Shown here: in pieces, positions 17,012 through 25,223 of the stretch
How the letters are laid out: each line of letters begins with the position of its first letter
Numbering within the stretch: position 1 is the first letter of the stretch
From: Candidatus Flemingiibacterium merdigallinarum
GTDB taxonomy: Bacteria; Bacillota; Clostridia; Oscillospirales; CAG-272
NCBI GenBank assembly: GCA_904386005.1
Contig: CAJFKR010000028.1
Coordinates: forward strand, 25,159-58,174
DNA: 33,016 nucleotides
Direction: 5' to 3'
Notes under the pieces: model-generated
Seen by the model: the letters and a program-made list of their open reading frames with translations, nothing else
The model's database searches: none
Told to the model about the DNA's origin: nothing
Translations under genes and position numbers: made by a program

Positions 17012-17051
17012 TCTGGGGGAGGTGCCTTTTGAAAAAGGCACCTCCCCCAGA
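17012..17051. repeat. 40-bp perfect palindromic hairpin element (19-bp arms)
   Basis: Arms 17012-17030 and 17033-17051 are exact reverse complements with only GA between them. The left arm reads TCTGGGGGAGGTGCCTTTT. The right side continues as ACCCCCACCGCGAAAACTTT. A very similar GGGGGTCTGGGGGA-type block is, from general knowledge, a frequent dispersed intergenic repeat in Clostridia. It sits between activase B and the SBP, both on the minus strand. Confidence 0.9.
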
Positions 17052-17242
17052 CCCCCACCGCGAAAACTTTAACAATTGGGCGTAAATGCCGCTTTACGTA
17101 TGTGCGCCAAGACTAAAATTGTGCAATATCGCTATAGCAACAGAGGCGCGCCGCTTTACTCGGGTCCCCTTCCCCGAGCAGCGGCTTAATGCGTACGAAC
17201 TTTATTGTTTTTTCGACTTTTACAATCGCCTATTTGATTTGC
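17052..17242. other. Gap between activase B and the SBP, with a bulged hairpin
   Basis: No gene is supported here. An imperfect nested hairpin pairs GCCGCT (17150-17155) with AGCGGC (17180-17185), and inside it CTCGGG (17159-17164) with CCCGAG (17173-17178). For activase B it would lie about 60-90 nt after the stop and could protect or end the GRE B transcript, but the minus-strand side has no T-run. Confidence 0.45.
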
Positions 17243-18178
17243 TTAACCGATATCGACGTTTGCTCCATACCCTCGAAGCAGCTTGGCGGCGGCGTCGAGT
17301 CTTTCGCTGCTCGGACGCTCGACGTCTGGCAGAGTGTCGGGGATGCCGAGCGACAGATACTTCGAGCGCGCGTAGGAGTGGTAGGGCAGCAGCTTCGCCT
17401 TTGTGATATTGACTGTCGAAAGTAGCCGGCCGATGCCGTCGAGCGTCTCCGCGTCGTCGTTATAGCCGGGCACGAGCGGGATCCGTATCTCGATTTTCGC
17501 GCCGGCGTCGGACAGGAAGCGCAGATTTTCGAGTATCAGCCGGTTCGCTCGACCCGTGCAGCGAATGTGTCCCTCGTCGGTTATGTGCTTGATGTCGTAC
17601 AGAAATATGTCGGTGTAGGGCAGCAGCGACTCGTAGACCTCGCGCTTCGTGTAGCCGCAGGTGTCGAGCGCGGTTGAAATGCCGTCCGCCTTTGCCGCTC
17701 GCAGCAGCGCGAGCGCGAATTCGGGCTGCAAGGTCGGCTCGCCGCCCGAAAGAGTCATGCCGCCATTGCTCGTCTCGTAGAATATCCGGTCCTCTGCGAC
17801 GATTTTCATGACCTCGTCGACGCTCATGCGCCGACCGCAGAGCTTCAGCGCGCCGGATACGCAGACCTCGGCGCATTTTCCGCAGGCGGCGCACTTCGTG
17901 CGGTCGAGTCTGTGTATATACGAATCGGGCGTATCGCCGGCTTCAAATATATGCGCACCGTTCGGACAAACCCGCGTACACTCGCCGCAGCCGGTGCATT
18001 TTTCCGAATAGAACGCCAGCTCGGGCTTCGGGGAGATGCTCTCGGGATTGTGGCACCAGACGCATCTTAATGGACAGCCCTTCAGAAAGACGGTCGTGCG
18101 TATGCCGTCGCCGTCGTGAACCGCGAAGCGCTTGAAGTCGGTGACGATGCCGGTCGTGGAATGGAAATCATTCTGCAT
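17243..18178 (-). CDS. Glycyl radical enzyme activase B (radical SAM, two ferredoxin-type clusters)
   Basis: Activates the GRE encoded 19 bp upstream on the same strand. 311 residues. Seen: radical-SAM CX3CX2C at Cys35/Cys39/Cys42 (CPLRCVWC), LSGGEPTLQ, and two accessory clusters, CTGCGECTRVCP (Cys61/64/67/71) and CAACGKCAEVC, both with normal CX2CX2CX3C spacing. ATG 18178 is chosen because SD AGAGGAG lies 8-10 nt upstream in the gap after the GRE stop; the longer open frame would overlap the GRE gene. Here the order is GRE then activase, the reverse of locus A, so the two loci were assembled or rearranged separately even though the proteins are similar. Confidence 0.93.
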   Translation of the reverse strand: MQNDFHSTTGIVTDFKRFAVHDGDGIRTTVFLKGCPLRCVWCHNPESISPKPELAFYSEKCTGCGECTRVCPNGAHIFEAGDTPDSYIHRLDRTKCAACGKCAEVCVSGALKLCGRRMSVDEVMKIVAEDRIFYETSNGGMTLSGGEPTLQPEFALALLRAAKADGISTALDTCGYTKREVYESLLPYTDIFLYDIKHITDEGHIRCTGRANRLILENLRFLSDAGAKIEIRIPLVPGYNDDAETLDGIGRLLSTVNITKAKLLPYHSYARSKYLSLGIPDTLPDVERPSSERLDAAAKLLRGYGANVDIG

Positions 18179-18197
18179 AAAATTGACTCCTCTCATC

Positions 18198-20393
18198 TCA
18201 GCCCTGCAAATTCTCGGCGCGTTCGATGAATTTATCCTGCTCGGCCTTGCACATATCGTTCCACAGCACATTCCAGCCGCAGACGCGCACCTGCAGGCTC
18301 GAATACTTCTCGGGGTTGGCCTGCGCGTCGCGTAGTGTCGACGCGTCGAACACGTTGAACTGTATCGTCGAACCGCCGCCCGCGTCGTAGGCGCGGAGCA
18401 GTCCGAGCATCGCGGCGAGCCCGTCGTCGCCCTTGACGGCGGTCTCGTGCAGCATCACATCAAAGCCGAAGCCCTCGGTGAAGCGCGATGGTTTGAGCGC
18501 GAACGAAGAATGTATCAGCGCGGTCACGCCCTGTCTGTCCATTCCCTGAGTCGGCGAGCCGTTTTTACTGGTCTCGTCGCCCGCACGGCGGCCGTCGGGC
18601 GTAGCCGGTATCCTTTTGCCCTGCTCGATATACTGCCTGGCCGAGTGGATTGTCACCTTGTAGCAGCCGCCGCGCGAATTCGGGCGGCCCTGATAGGACG
18701 CGACAAGGTCGGATATCCGCGACGCGAGCTTGTCGCAAAGCTCGTCGTGACAGCCGTATTTGTGCTTTGTATTGAGCGCGGTCTCGCGCAGCCGCTCATC
18801 CGACCAGTTCTCGGCGAGCACCTGCTTCAGCCGCTCGAGCGTGACGAGCTTGTCGTCATAGACGAGCGTCTTTATCGCGGCGAGCGCGTCCACAGCCGAG
18901 CCGAGCGCTCCTACGACAAACGCGGTCGTGTTCAGCTCCGCGCCGTCGAAGTAGGCGTCGCGCGCGGTCTCAAGGCTGTGAGTTATAGTCGCAGACAGCA
19001 TCGGCGCGGGATTTACTTCGCCGAGACGCAGCTCCATTTCATTGCCGAGCTTTATGCTTCGTTCGAAGAGGTCGCCGAGCCGGTCGAAGTATTTGCAAAG
19101 CAAAGTCTCGAAGCTGTCGCCGTCCGAGCAGTCGTCGAGCGCGCGAAGTATTGGCGCGAGCAGATTTATATAAATCGGCGAGGCTGAGAACTCACCTGCG
19201 CGCAGCGCGAACTCGTAGCAGCCCTTGACGTCGTAGTCGTGCGCCCGCTCGAAGCTGACGCCGCGCGACTTGAAGCTTTCGATTATGTTGTCGTCGCAGA
19301 CAAAGACGAAGCTTGAATGTCCGCGGCGAATCATGTCGAGCACCTTTTCGAGATATTTGTCGGGGGTGTCCGGCGAATATTTAATCTGTATTTTCGGGTT
19401 GTAGATACCGAGTTTGTCGTATATGTCGAGTATGCGCAGGGTCATGTCATTCATGCGGCAGCTGCCGTCGAGATTCGTACCGCCGAGGTAGAGCGGCTGT
19501 CCCCAGTAGTTGCCGATTGCCGAGAACTGCATGAGGAAATAACCGATGAAGTCGTCAAGCTGATTCTCATTGAAACGCCCTGACGAAAGGTCATTCGCGA
19601 ACGGCTCGGCGAGGTCGTGGTCGAGTCCGCTGCCGAGCGAACGAACCTGATACGAGTCGATACTCTCGGACAGCATGAAATAGAAGTAGATAAGCATCAG
19701 CCGCTCGTACAATGTAGTCGGCGCGCCGACCTCGAGCCGCGCAAGGCAGGCGGATATCGTCGGCGCTTTGTCGGATTCGGATGTCTCGGCAAGCTCGCGG
19801 AGTCTGCGTATAAGCCGCAGTATCGCCGAGTATTCGATTTCGATAGAGTCAAAATACGCGCGCTCGGACGGCGTAAGCGGATAGGAACGTCTCTCGCGTC
19901 GACGTCGGTATTCGCGCGCGCGTTCGCGGATTCCAACAAATCCGAGCCGATAAAGCGCGTCCCAGTCGGGAACCGAGTGGTCGTAATCGAGCCAGCAGGT
20001 GAGCTCGCCGGTCGCGGTATACTCGTCGCGGAAGGCGCGCGATTCGGAGGACAGCTCTGACTCGGAGAGCCAGCGGTTGACTGTGTATTTGTTCAGCGGT
20101 CGGTTCCAGTTATAGAGGACGGGGAAGTAGTCGTGTGGATTTATCGAAATCCGCATATGGTCGAGCACGAACGCGAACGCCTTCGCCTTGATGACCGCGT
20201 GGCTTGTGTCATTGAGACTGTCGACATATTCGCCCAGAGCGGACGACATTTCGGCGTCGTCGAGACCGGTTGAGCTGTCGCATTCCCACCCGTGGTAGTT
20301 CATGCGGCGGAATGAGTTGAACGGCTCGTCGGTTTTGTGGTATTTGCCCTTAATATATTCAATATCGCATAAAAGTGTATTGGAAATCATCAT
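18198..20393 (-). CDS. Glycyl radical enzyme B (PFL-like superfamily, GCYE type)
   Basis: 731-residue GRE, paralog of GRE A. Seen, numbering from ATG 20393: active-site Cys392 with Glu394 in VKGCYEFALRAG, and radical Gly706 in VRVCGWNVLW with the usual AEQDKFIERAENL tail. It shares with GRE A the GCYE and RxCGW variants, the DWDALYRLGFVGIRERA segment, NPKIQIKYSPDTPDKYL and GRPNSRGGCYK. The residue after GCYE is Phe, where GRE A and classical eliminases have Pro. The adjacent ATGs at 20393 and 20390 are both served by SD GGGGTG. An unrelated 5' open extension to 20666 runs through the promoter region and is rejected. Activase B follows; AraC and a glycosidase are divergent. The GCxE pattern argues for an eliminase, substrate unknown. 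Confidence 0.92.
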   Translation of the reverse strand: MMISNTLLCDIEYIKGKYHKTDEPFNSFRRMNYHGWECDSSTGLDDAEMSSALGEYVDSLNDTSHAVIKAKAFAFVLDHMRISINPHDYFPVLYNWNRPLNKYTVNRWLSESELSSESRAFRDEYTATGELTCWLDYDHSVPDWDALYRLGFVGIRERAREYRRRRERRSYPLTPSERAYFDSIEIEYSAILRLIRRLRELAETSESDKAPTISACLARLEVGAPTTLYERLMLIYFYFMLSESIDSYQVRSLGSGLDHDLAEPFANDLSSGRFNENQLDDFIGYFLMQFSAIGNYWGQPLYLGGTNLDGSCRMNDMTLRILDIYDKLGIYNPKIQIKYSPDTPDKYLEKVLDMIRRGHSSFVFVCDDNIIESFKSRGVSFERAHDYDVKGCYEFALRAGEFSASPIYINLLAPILRALDDCSDGDSFETLLCKYFDRLGDLFERSIKLGNEMELRLGEVNPAPMLSATITHSLETARDAYFDGAELNTTAFVVGALGSAVDALAAIKTLVYDDKLVTLERLKQVLAENWSDERLRETALNTKHKYGCHDELCDKLASRISDLVASYQGRPNSRGGCYKVTIHSARQYIEQGKRIPATPDGRRAGDETSKNGSPTQGMDRQGVTALIHSSFALKPSRFTEGFGFDVMLHETAVKGDDGLAAMLGLLRAYDAGGGSTIQFNVFDASTLRDAQANPEKYSSLQVRVCGWNVLWNDMCKAEQDKFIERAENLQG

Positions 20394-20427
20394 ATTCACC
20401 CCGATAAACTCAAGATTTATAAACCTT

Positions 20428-20456
20428 AGTATAGCATATTTATCCCAGAATGTACA
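20428..20456 (-). promoter_or_regulatory. Probable promoter of GRE operon B
   Basis: Minus strand: -10 TATACT (20433-20428) preceded at 17 bp by TGTACA (20456-20451), 4 of 6 to the -35 consensus. About 35 bp upstream of the GRE B start, within the divergent region shared with the AraC gene. A weak -35 would fit dependence on an activator. Confidence 0.5.
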
Positions 20457-20509
20457 TATAAAAATCAGCACTATTTGTAAATTTCGGAACTGAAATTTCG
20501 TCGAAGCGG

Positions 20510-20538
20510 TTGATTTTTTCATAACCATAGTGTATAAT
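20510..20538 (+). promoter_or_regulatory. Probable promoter of the AraC-glycosidase operon
   Basis: -35 TTGATT (20510-20515), 17-bp spacer, -10 TATAAT (20533-20538). The -10 lies inside codons 2-3 of the longest AraC reading frame; if this promoter is real, translation must begin downstream. Confidence 0.55.
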
Positions 20539-21384
20539 ATCGATATCGGCAGTGTCGCCATCGCGGTATTGCCGCGGGAGGTGGGCGCAATCAACGATTT
20601 GATCATCGACGAGCTTGTTTTGGTAGAGCTGTATATAAACGACGGCAGCGCGTACCCGCTTGACAAGCTATCGCGCGAGACAGACGGACTGATATATTTC
20701 TGCGGCAGCTCGGAGCTTATATATATCGACGGCCGCCGTTATGAAATTTTGCCTGATTGCGTAGTCTATTTCCGGCGCGGCGAGAAATACCGCGTCGAGG
20801 TGACCGGAGAGGGTATCAGCTGCTATGTAATCAACTTTTTCGGTCACAATCAGGACGGATACATAATACAGGAAAACTGTGCCGAAATCAAGCATCTGTT
20901 CATCGAAGCCGAGCGGATCTGGCGGCGTCACCGAGACGACGAATACTATCGGCTCGAATGTATATCGCTCGCTTACCGAATAATGGCGGAGCTCTGCCGG
21001 CGCCGCGACCACCAGTTAGCGCCTCTGCGCCGTCGCGGACAGCTCGACCCGGTGATAGAGTATATACATGAGAATTATTCGTCGCCCGAGCTTAAGGTCG
21101 CACAGCTGTCAGTCCTCATCGGCGTCAGCGAACGCGCGCTCTGCCGCAATTTTGCCGAGGTATACGGCAGGTCGCCGAAGCGTTATATCGCCGAGCTGCG
21201 TATTAAGCGCGCGAAGGAGCTGCTGAGCGGCAGCTATACGGTCGGCGGGATAGCGGGAATGGTGGGCTTTCAAAGCATCTATCATTTCTCGAGCTTTTTC
21301 AAGACCGAGTGCGGCATATCGCCGACCGAATACAGGCAGCGTATGATCGCGCGGCAATTCAATAATAGCTATGGTCAACTGTAA
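20530..21384 (+). CDS. AraC-family transcriptional regulator
   Basis: Up to 284 residues. The N-terminal two thirds have cupin-like alternating strands (LIYFCGSSELIYIDGRRYEILPDCVVYFRRGEKYRV) for ligand sensing. The C-terminal 100 residues are the double helix-turn-helix domain: VIEYIHENYSSPELKVAQLS, VSERALCRNFAEVYGRSPKRYI, RIKRAKELLSGSYTV and the signature GFQSIYHFSSFFKTECGISPTEYRQR. The 5' limit is given at GTG 20530, which has no SD and coincides with a likely -10 element; TTG 20599, after GGGAGG (20577-20582), would give 261 residues and may be the real start. It is divergent from GRE B and 51 bp ahead of a glycosidase, so it probably senses a saccharide or metabolite and controls both. 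Confidence 0.9.
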   Translation: MYNIDIGSVAIAVLPREVGAINDLIIDELVLVELYINDGSAYPLDKLSRETDGLIYFCGSSELIYIDGRRYEILPDCVVYFRRGEKYRVEVTGEGISCYVINFFGHNQDGYIIQENCAEIKHLFIEAERIWRRHRDDEYYRLECISLAYRIMAELCRRRDHQLAPLRRRGQLDPVIEYIHENYSSPELKVAQLSVLIGVSERALCRNFAEVYGRSPKRYIAELRIKRAKELLSGSYTVGGIAGMVGFQSIYHFSSFFKTECGISPTEYRQRMIARQFNNSYGQL

Positions 21385-21435
21385 GTAATGTGCCGTTAAG
21401 CAAAACAACAAATATTATTAATGAGGAGAAACATT

Positions 21436-23067
21436 ATGTCCGAGGGATATCTCGCAAAAGATTACAACATAACCGAGACGGGCGTCAGCTTTAGCTGCGC
21501 GAATGCAGTGCGGGCGCGGGTATACGACCGCTGCTGCGCGCTCGCGAAGGAGAACATCAGAGTTTTCGGCGACCGCAGGGTCATGCAGGAGGGCGCGAAA
21601 TACGACGGCGTCTGGCTCGAAACGCAGCCCATGGGCGGCGAGATGTACGCGACGCGCGACATGGAGATAGCGCTTAATAATCAGCTCATATTCATGCAGT
21701 ATCAGCGGCGCGACGGGCGTATGCCGGGCATGATTTCCTATCGCGAGCCCTATCAGGGAATGTGTGTGCATCAGGACTGGATGCAGGGCGACTTCTTCAC
21801 GAAATCGGCGCTGCGTATGTACTATTTCATCGGCGAGGACAAGCGGTATCTGCGGCACTTATACGAAGCGCTGCGCGACTTCGACGCGTATCTCTGGAAG
21901 TACCGCGACAGCGACGGAGACGGCTGTCTCGAGACCTGGTGTACGTGGGATACCGGCGACGACAACAACACACGCCTGCTCGCGAACGAGATATATTCGA
22001 CCAAATACGGCGCGTGGTGCGGCGAGACGGCTCCGGTCGGTCGCGGACGCCTGCCGTTTGAGTCGGCCGAATACATGGCGTATTCCTATTCGCACCGCCG
22101 TACGCTCGCGATTATTTCGGACATACTCGGAAACGGCGAGGGTGATTTCTGGCGCGGTGAAGCCGAAAAAATACGCCAAAAGGTGCGCGAATACCTCTGG
22201 GACGACGAGAAGAAGGCGGTGTATGACCGCGACTGTGACAATGAGATGCTGTACACGCTGACGCTCGAGAATCTGAAATGTATGTATCACGGGCTGTTCT
22301 ATCAGGACATGGCGGACGATTTCATCAGATGTCACCTGCTTTGCCGCGACGAGTTCTTCACGCCGCTGCCGCTGCCCAACCTCGCCGCGAACGACCCGCT
22401 GTTCTATGTCAACGATGAATACAACAACTTCACTCCCGAGGTCGCCGCGAAGGTGCGCGAATACATGAGCGGCGACGCGCTCGACAACTCGTGGTCGGGA
22501 CCGGTCGAGGGCTTGTCGGTGCAGCGCTCGCTCGACGCGCTGCTCGAATACGGTCACCACGCCGAGGCGACGATCATCGGCAGAAAGTGGCTCGACAATC
22601 TTGGAAAGTGCGACAGGTACGTACAGCAGTACAACCCGATGACCGGTGAAGCCGCGCCGGGGCAGGACGGCTACGGTCCGACGATACTGTCCGCGCTCGA
22701 ATATATGACCTATCTGTACGGCGTCGATTTTGTCTGCGGAGAGCTGATATTCTCCTGCTCTGCCGAGGACTTCGACTCTGACTACGAGCAGAAGCTGTTC
22801 GGTCACAGCTATCGGCTGGTTCGCTCGGGCGGACGCGCGCGGGTATACATGGACGGCGTCGAGAAATTCTCGGTCGACTGCGGCGTGCGTATTGTAACCG
22901 ATACAGACTGTATGCCGAAGTCGCTGTACGGCATGGAATGCGAGCCGCGCGACATCACGCTGACTGTCGGCGACACAAGCTGGACGGCGGCAATTTCGCC
23001 GAACGAGAAGCTGGTGTTTGAGGGAGGACTGCGCGGTGACAAGCGGGTGCGGTTTGATTTTGTGTGA
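21436..23067 (+). CDS. Six-hairpin (alpha/alpha)6-barrel glycoside hydrolase, MGH1/GH63-like
   Basis: 543-residue protein with no signal peptide, so it acts on imported saccharides in the cytoplasm. Seen: repeated helix pairs with aromatic-rich loops, YREPYQGMCVHQDWMQGDFFTKSAL early on, then WCTWDTGDDNN (Trp171 to Asp175/Asp176), the position of the general acid in GH63-like enzymes. Also DNSWSGPVEGLSVQRSLDALLEYGHHAEA and VQQYNPMTGEAAPGQDGYGPTILSALEYM (about 396-424). In related families the latter segment usually starts with Glu-Asn-Tyr and supplies the catalytic base; here it is Gln-Gln-Tyr, so the base may sit elsewhere or the activity may differ. ATG 21436 has SD GAGGAG 7 nt upstream. It is the second gene of the AraC operon and ends at a strong terminator. 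Confidence 0.8.
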   Translation: MSEGYLAKDYNITETGVSFSCANAVRARVYDRCCALAKENIRVFGDRRVMQEGAKYDGVWLETQPMGGEMYATRDMEIALNNQLIFMQYQRRDGRMPGMISYREPYQGMCVHQDWMQGDFFTKSALRMYYFIGEDKRYLRHLYEALRDFDAYLWKYRDSDGDGCLETWCTWDTGDDNNTRLLANEIYSTKYGAWCGETAPVGRGRLPFESAEYMAYSYSHRRTLAIISDILGNGEGDFWRGEAEKIRQKVREYLWDDEKKAVYDRDCDNEMLYTLTLENLKCMYHGLFYQDMADDFIRCHLLCRDEFFTPLPLPNLAANDPLFYVNDEYNNFTPEVAAKVREYMSGDALDNSWSGPVEGLSVQRSLDALLEYGHHAEATIIGRKWLDNLGKCDRYVQQYNPMTGEAAPGQDGYGPTILSALEYMTYLYGVDFVCGELIFSCSAEDFDSDYEQKLFGHSYRLVRSGGRARVYMDGVEKFSVDCGVRIVTDTDCMPKSLYGMECEPRDITLTVGDTSWTAAISPNEKLVFEGGLRGDKRVRFDFV

Positions 23068-23092
23068 GCAATCGGTCTGTTGACAGAATATG

Positions 23093-23129
23093 AAAGCCGC
23101 GCTTCGGTATGACCGAGCGCGGCTTTTTA
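23093..23129 (+). terminator. Intrinsic terminator of the AraC-glycosidase operon
   Basis: Stem AAAGCCGCGC (23093-23102) with GCGCGGCTTT (23117-23126), extended by TCGGT/ACCGA across a one-base bulge, followed by TT. 26 bp after the glycosidase stop. On the minus strand it has no T-run, so the termination site of the convergent SBP is not clear. Confidence 0.88.
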
Positions 23130-23234
23130 ATTGGGGATGGTTTTCAATACAGAATAGTTGATATACCAATGTGATAGCGGTTGATATTTTAATATAACAG
23201 CCGATATAATTACAACCTACATTTTAAGCTATAG

Positions 23235-24671
23235 TCAACCCCAGAGCTCAGAGAAGTCGTCGATTGCCTGCTGCGCGGCGTCAAGGTGAGACTCGACGGT
23301 AGACGCAAAGGGCGCGCCGTCCATGACGATTGTCCGCAAGTCGGTGTAGAGCGAGCCGAAATTGTATATCACATTAAAATCAAGATAAAGGCAGTCGAAA
23401 ATGATGTCGAGCATCTCGGCACTCTGTTCGTCGCGCGCTCCTTTTTGCTTGTAGACCAAGTCGTAGTTGAGCGGGCGGATGTGCTCGTATGAGTATATTC
23501 CGAGCGCCTCGGTGACAAAGCCAGAAAATTCGGGGTCGCAGTTAGTTGGCACGCTGATATATGCTCCGGTCCACGCGTTGCAGAGCGAGCGGTAGCCGTC
23601 CTGCGACTCGTCGTATTTCGGCATCGGTAGTATCGAGTAGTCGCCCTCCATATCGCGCAGATGTACAGTCGCGCTCTCGAGAAAATGGAACGCGACAAGC
23701 GCGCGGTTTTCCTCAAACGCGCGGTTGATGATGTCGTTTTGCTCGACATACTGAGCCTTGACGCAGAATTGCTTCAGCTTTTCAACTATGTCGATATTAT
23801 GCTCGTCAAGTATCGAAAGCTCGAGTTTTCCATTGTCAAGCCGGACTGCCGACAGCCCCGCGCCGCAGAGTATCGCGTTCAGCTGTATGTCGCCGTTCTG
23901 ATGTATCACACCGAAAATATCGTTGTCGACACTCATGCTGCCATTGCCGTCCACATCAACCGCTATATCGCGGGTCAGCGTCATGACCGTGTCAAACGTC
24001 CATTCTCCCTGCTTGACGAGCTCGTATACATCGACGTCGAGCTGATATTCCGAGAGCATATCGCGGTTGATGTAGGAGCAGGCGGGAATCTGATACATCG
24101 ACGGCGCGAGGTCGCCCGTAGTGAAATACATATGGTCATCAAGCTGCAGATTTTCATACATGAGCCGGCTCCACCAAGCCTCACCGAGCCGCAGATACGG
24201 CAGCTCGTTCAGATTGTATAAAATCCCCTCGGTCGCGATTGTTTGCAGCGCTCCGCCGAGTATCGACGATATGATGAGGTCGCAGTCGTTATCGCCGGCC
24301 ATGACCGCGGCTTTCATCACCGACAGTCCTGATGAAGCGTTGGTGCGCTGCACGTATTCGATTTGCAGATTGTAACGCTCAGAAATCGCGATGTCGCGTT
24401 CAAACAGCGCGTCGTTGATTATCTCGCCGCTACGCTCCTCGTCGGGGATGTTGATATACATATCCGGGTGTTCGTTCGAGTCGAGAATCGTAAAGACCGC
24501 GCCGTCAAAATCTTTTTCGCCGAGGCTGTCGAGCCGGTCGGTATCGACCGTAGTCGTATCAACCGAGGTGATATCAGAGGTTTCATCAGTCAGACTGTCA
24601 TTGCCGCAGGAGACAAGTACAGTGGCGAGCAGACCAAGCGATATCGCGCTTGAGGTGATTTTTGTCAGCAT
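23235..24671 (-). CDS. Extracellular solute-binding lipoprotein (sugar-type ABC SBP), intact
   Basis: Fourth member of the SBP paralog family, 478 residues. Seen: signal peptide with lipobox VLVSC (Cys22), a Thr/Asp-rich linker, FDGAVFTILDSNEHPD, RNTLQIEYV-like strands, then GEWTFDTVMTL, a calcium-loop-like DVDGNGSMSVDNDIFG, SILPMPKYDESQ and a final FASTVESHLDAAQQAI helix. The position of ATG 24671 immediately before a classic signal peptide supports the start, although its SD is weak. It converges on the glycosidase gene and is divergent from the beta-helix gene, so the three probably handle one type of glycan. No permease lies next to it, and I found no convincing promoter upstream. Confidence 0.87.
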   Translation of the reverse strand: MLTKITSSAISLGLLATVLVSCGNDSLTDETSDITSVDTTTVDTDRLDSLGEKDFDGAVFTILDSNEHPDMYINIPDEERSGEIINDALFERDIAISERYNLQIEYVQRTNASSGLSVMKAAVMAGDNDCDLIISSILGGALQTIATEGILYNLNELPYLRLGEAWWSRLMYENLQLDDHMYFTTGDLAPSMYQIPACSYINRDMLSEYQLDVDVYELVKQGEWTFDTVMTLTRDIAVDVDGNGSMSVDNDIFGVIHQNGDIQLNAILCGAGLSAVRLDNGKLELSILDEHNIDIVEKLKQFCVKAQYVEQNDIINRAFEENRALVAFHFLESATVHLRDMEGDYSILPMPKYDESQDGYRSLCNAWTGAYISVPTNCDPEFSGFVTEALGIYSYEHIRPLNYDLVYKQKGARDEQSAEMLDIIFDCLYLDFNVIYNFGSLYTDLRTIVMDGAPFASTVESHLDAAQQAIDDFSELWG

Positions 24672-25189
24672 AACGATTTACTCTGTATGAATTTTCATAC
24701 CCTTTCATTTTATAATTTGTTATGAAGCGGAAAACTATGGTTTATAGACATTGTATCATCATATTATTAGTAAATACATATTATTTTGTAAATGATTGAT
24801 TAATAGATCCGCTTGCTTGCATGCTCGTTTGTGCAGCTGATTAATATTTGTCACGCACATGTCATTGCCTCGTATTCGGATTTCCAAAACAAAGCATATT
24901 GTGTACGGTCGATTGCTCCGGCTGTGAGGTATGTCGCTGGAACACCAGTCACACGACGTGTCAGATAGGTCATCTCCGCTGAAAGTGCTAAAAAAACAAC
25001 ATGAAATCAGACTGAAATTGCGTCAATAATTGTAAAAAAGCTCTTGACATTTCAATGTATATGTGGTACATTTTATACAGCGGATAAAGTATACGACCGC
25101 GGCGCCGTATTGTGACGGCAGAAATCATCGGATATATCAGTCCGGATGATTGAACAGACAAAACCCAGATGGAGAAAGGGAGCTTTTGC
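24672..25189. other. Divergent intergenic region, SBP to beta-helix gene
   Basis: About 520 bases without a believable gene. The right end carries a good rightward promoter. The middle (24780-25040) is a mix of A/T-rich and neutral sequence in which I see no tRNA, strong hairpin, or tandem repeat. The leftward SBP promoter should be here but no pair of hexamers stands out. Confidence 0.55.
25044..25072 (+). promoter_or_regulatory. Sigma-A promoter of the beta-helix gene
   Basis: -35 TTGACA (25044-25049, consensus), 17-bp spacer, -10 TACATT (25067-25072, 4 of 6). Leader of roughly 145 nt before ATG 25224. Confidence 0.65.
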
Positions 25190-25219
25190 ATGGGCAAGGT
25201 CCGGCAAAAGCGAGGGTAG
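25190..25219 (+). CDS. Possible 9-residue basic leader peptide
   Basis: ATG 25190 with a strong SD (AAAGGGAG, 25175-25182) starts MGKVRQKRG and stops at TAG 25217-25219. The stop overlaps the region of the next gene's SD (GAGGGT, 25212-25217) and lies 4 bp before its ATG at 25224. This is the geometry of a translational coupler or attenuating leader peptide. Such a short ORF can also arise by chance. Confidence 0.35.
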   Translation: MGKVRQKRG

Positions 25220-25223
25220 CATT

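Noticed and set aside
17086..17425. Small plus-strand ORFs across the activase B 3' end
   Set aside because: Basic, Arg-rich translations antisense to the conserved radical-SAM gene; typical shadow frames of CG-rich coding DNA with no SD.
20394..20666. N-terminal extension of GRE B (92 residues)
   Set aside because: It runs through the promoters of both divergent genes, has signal-like but non-homologous residues, and a proper SD-ATG pair is present at 20393.
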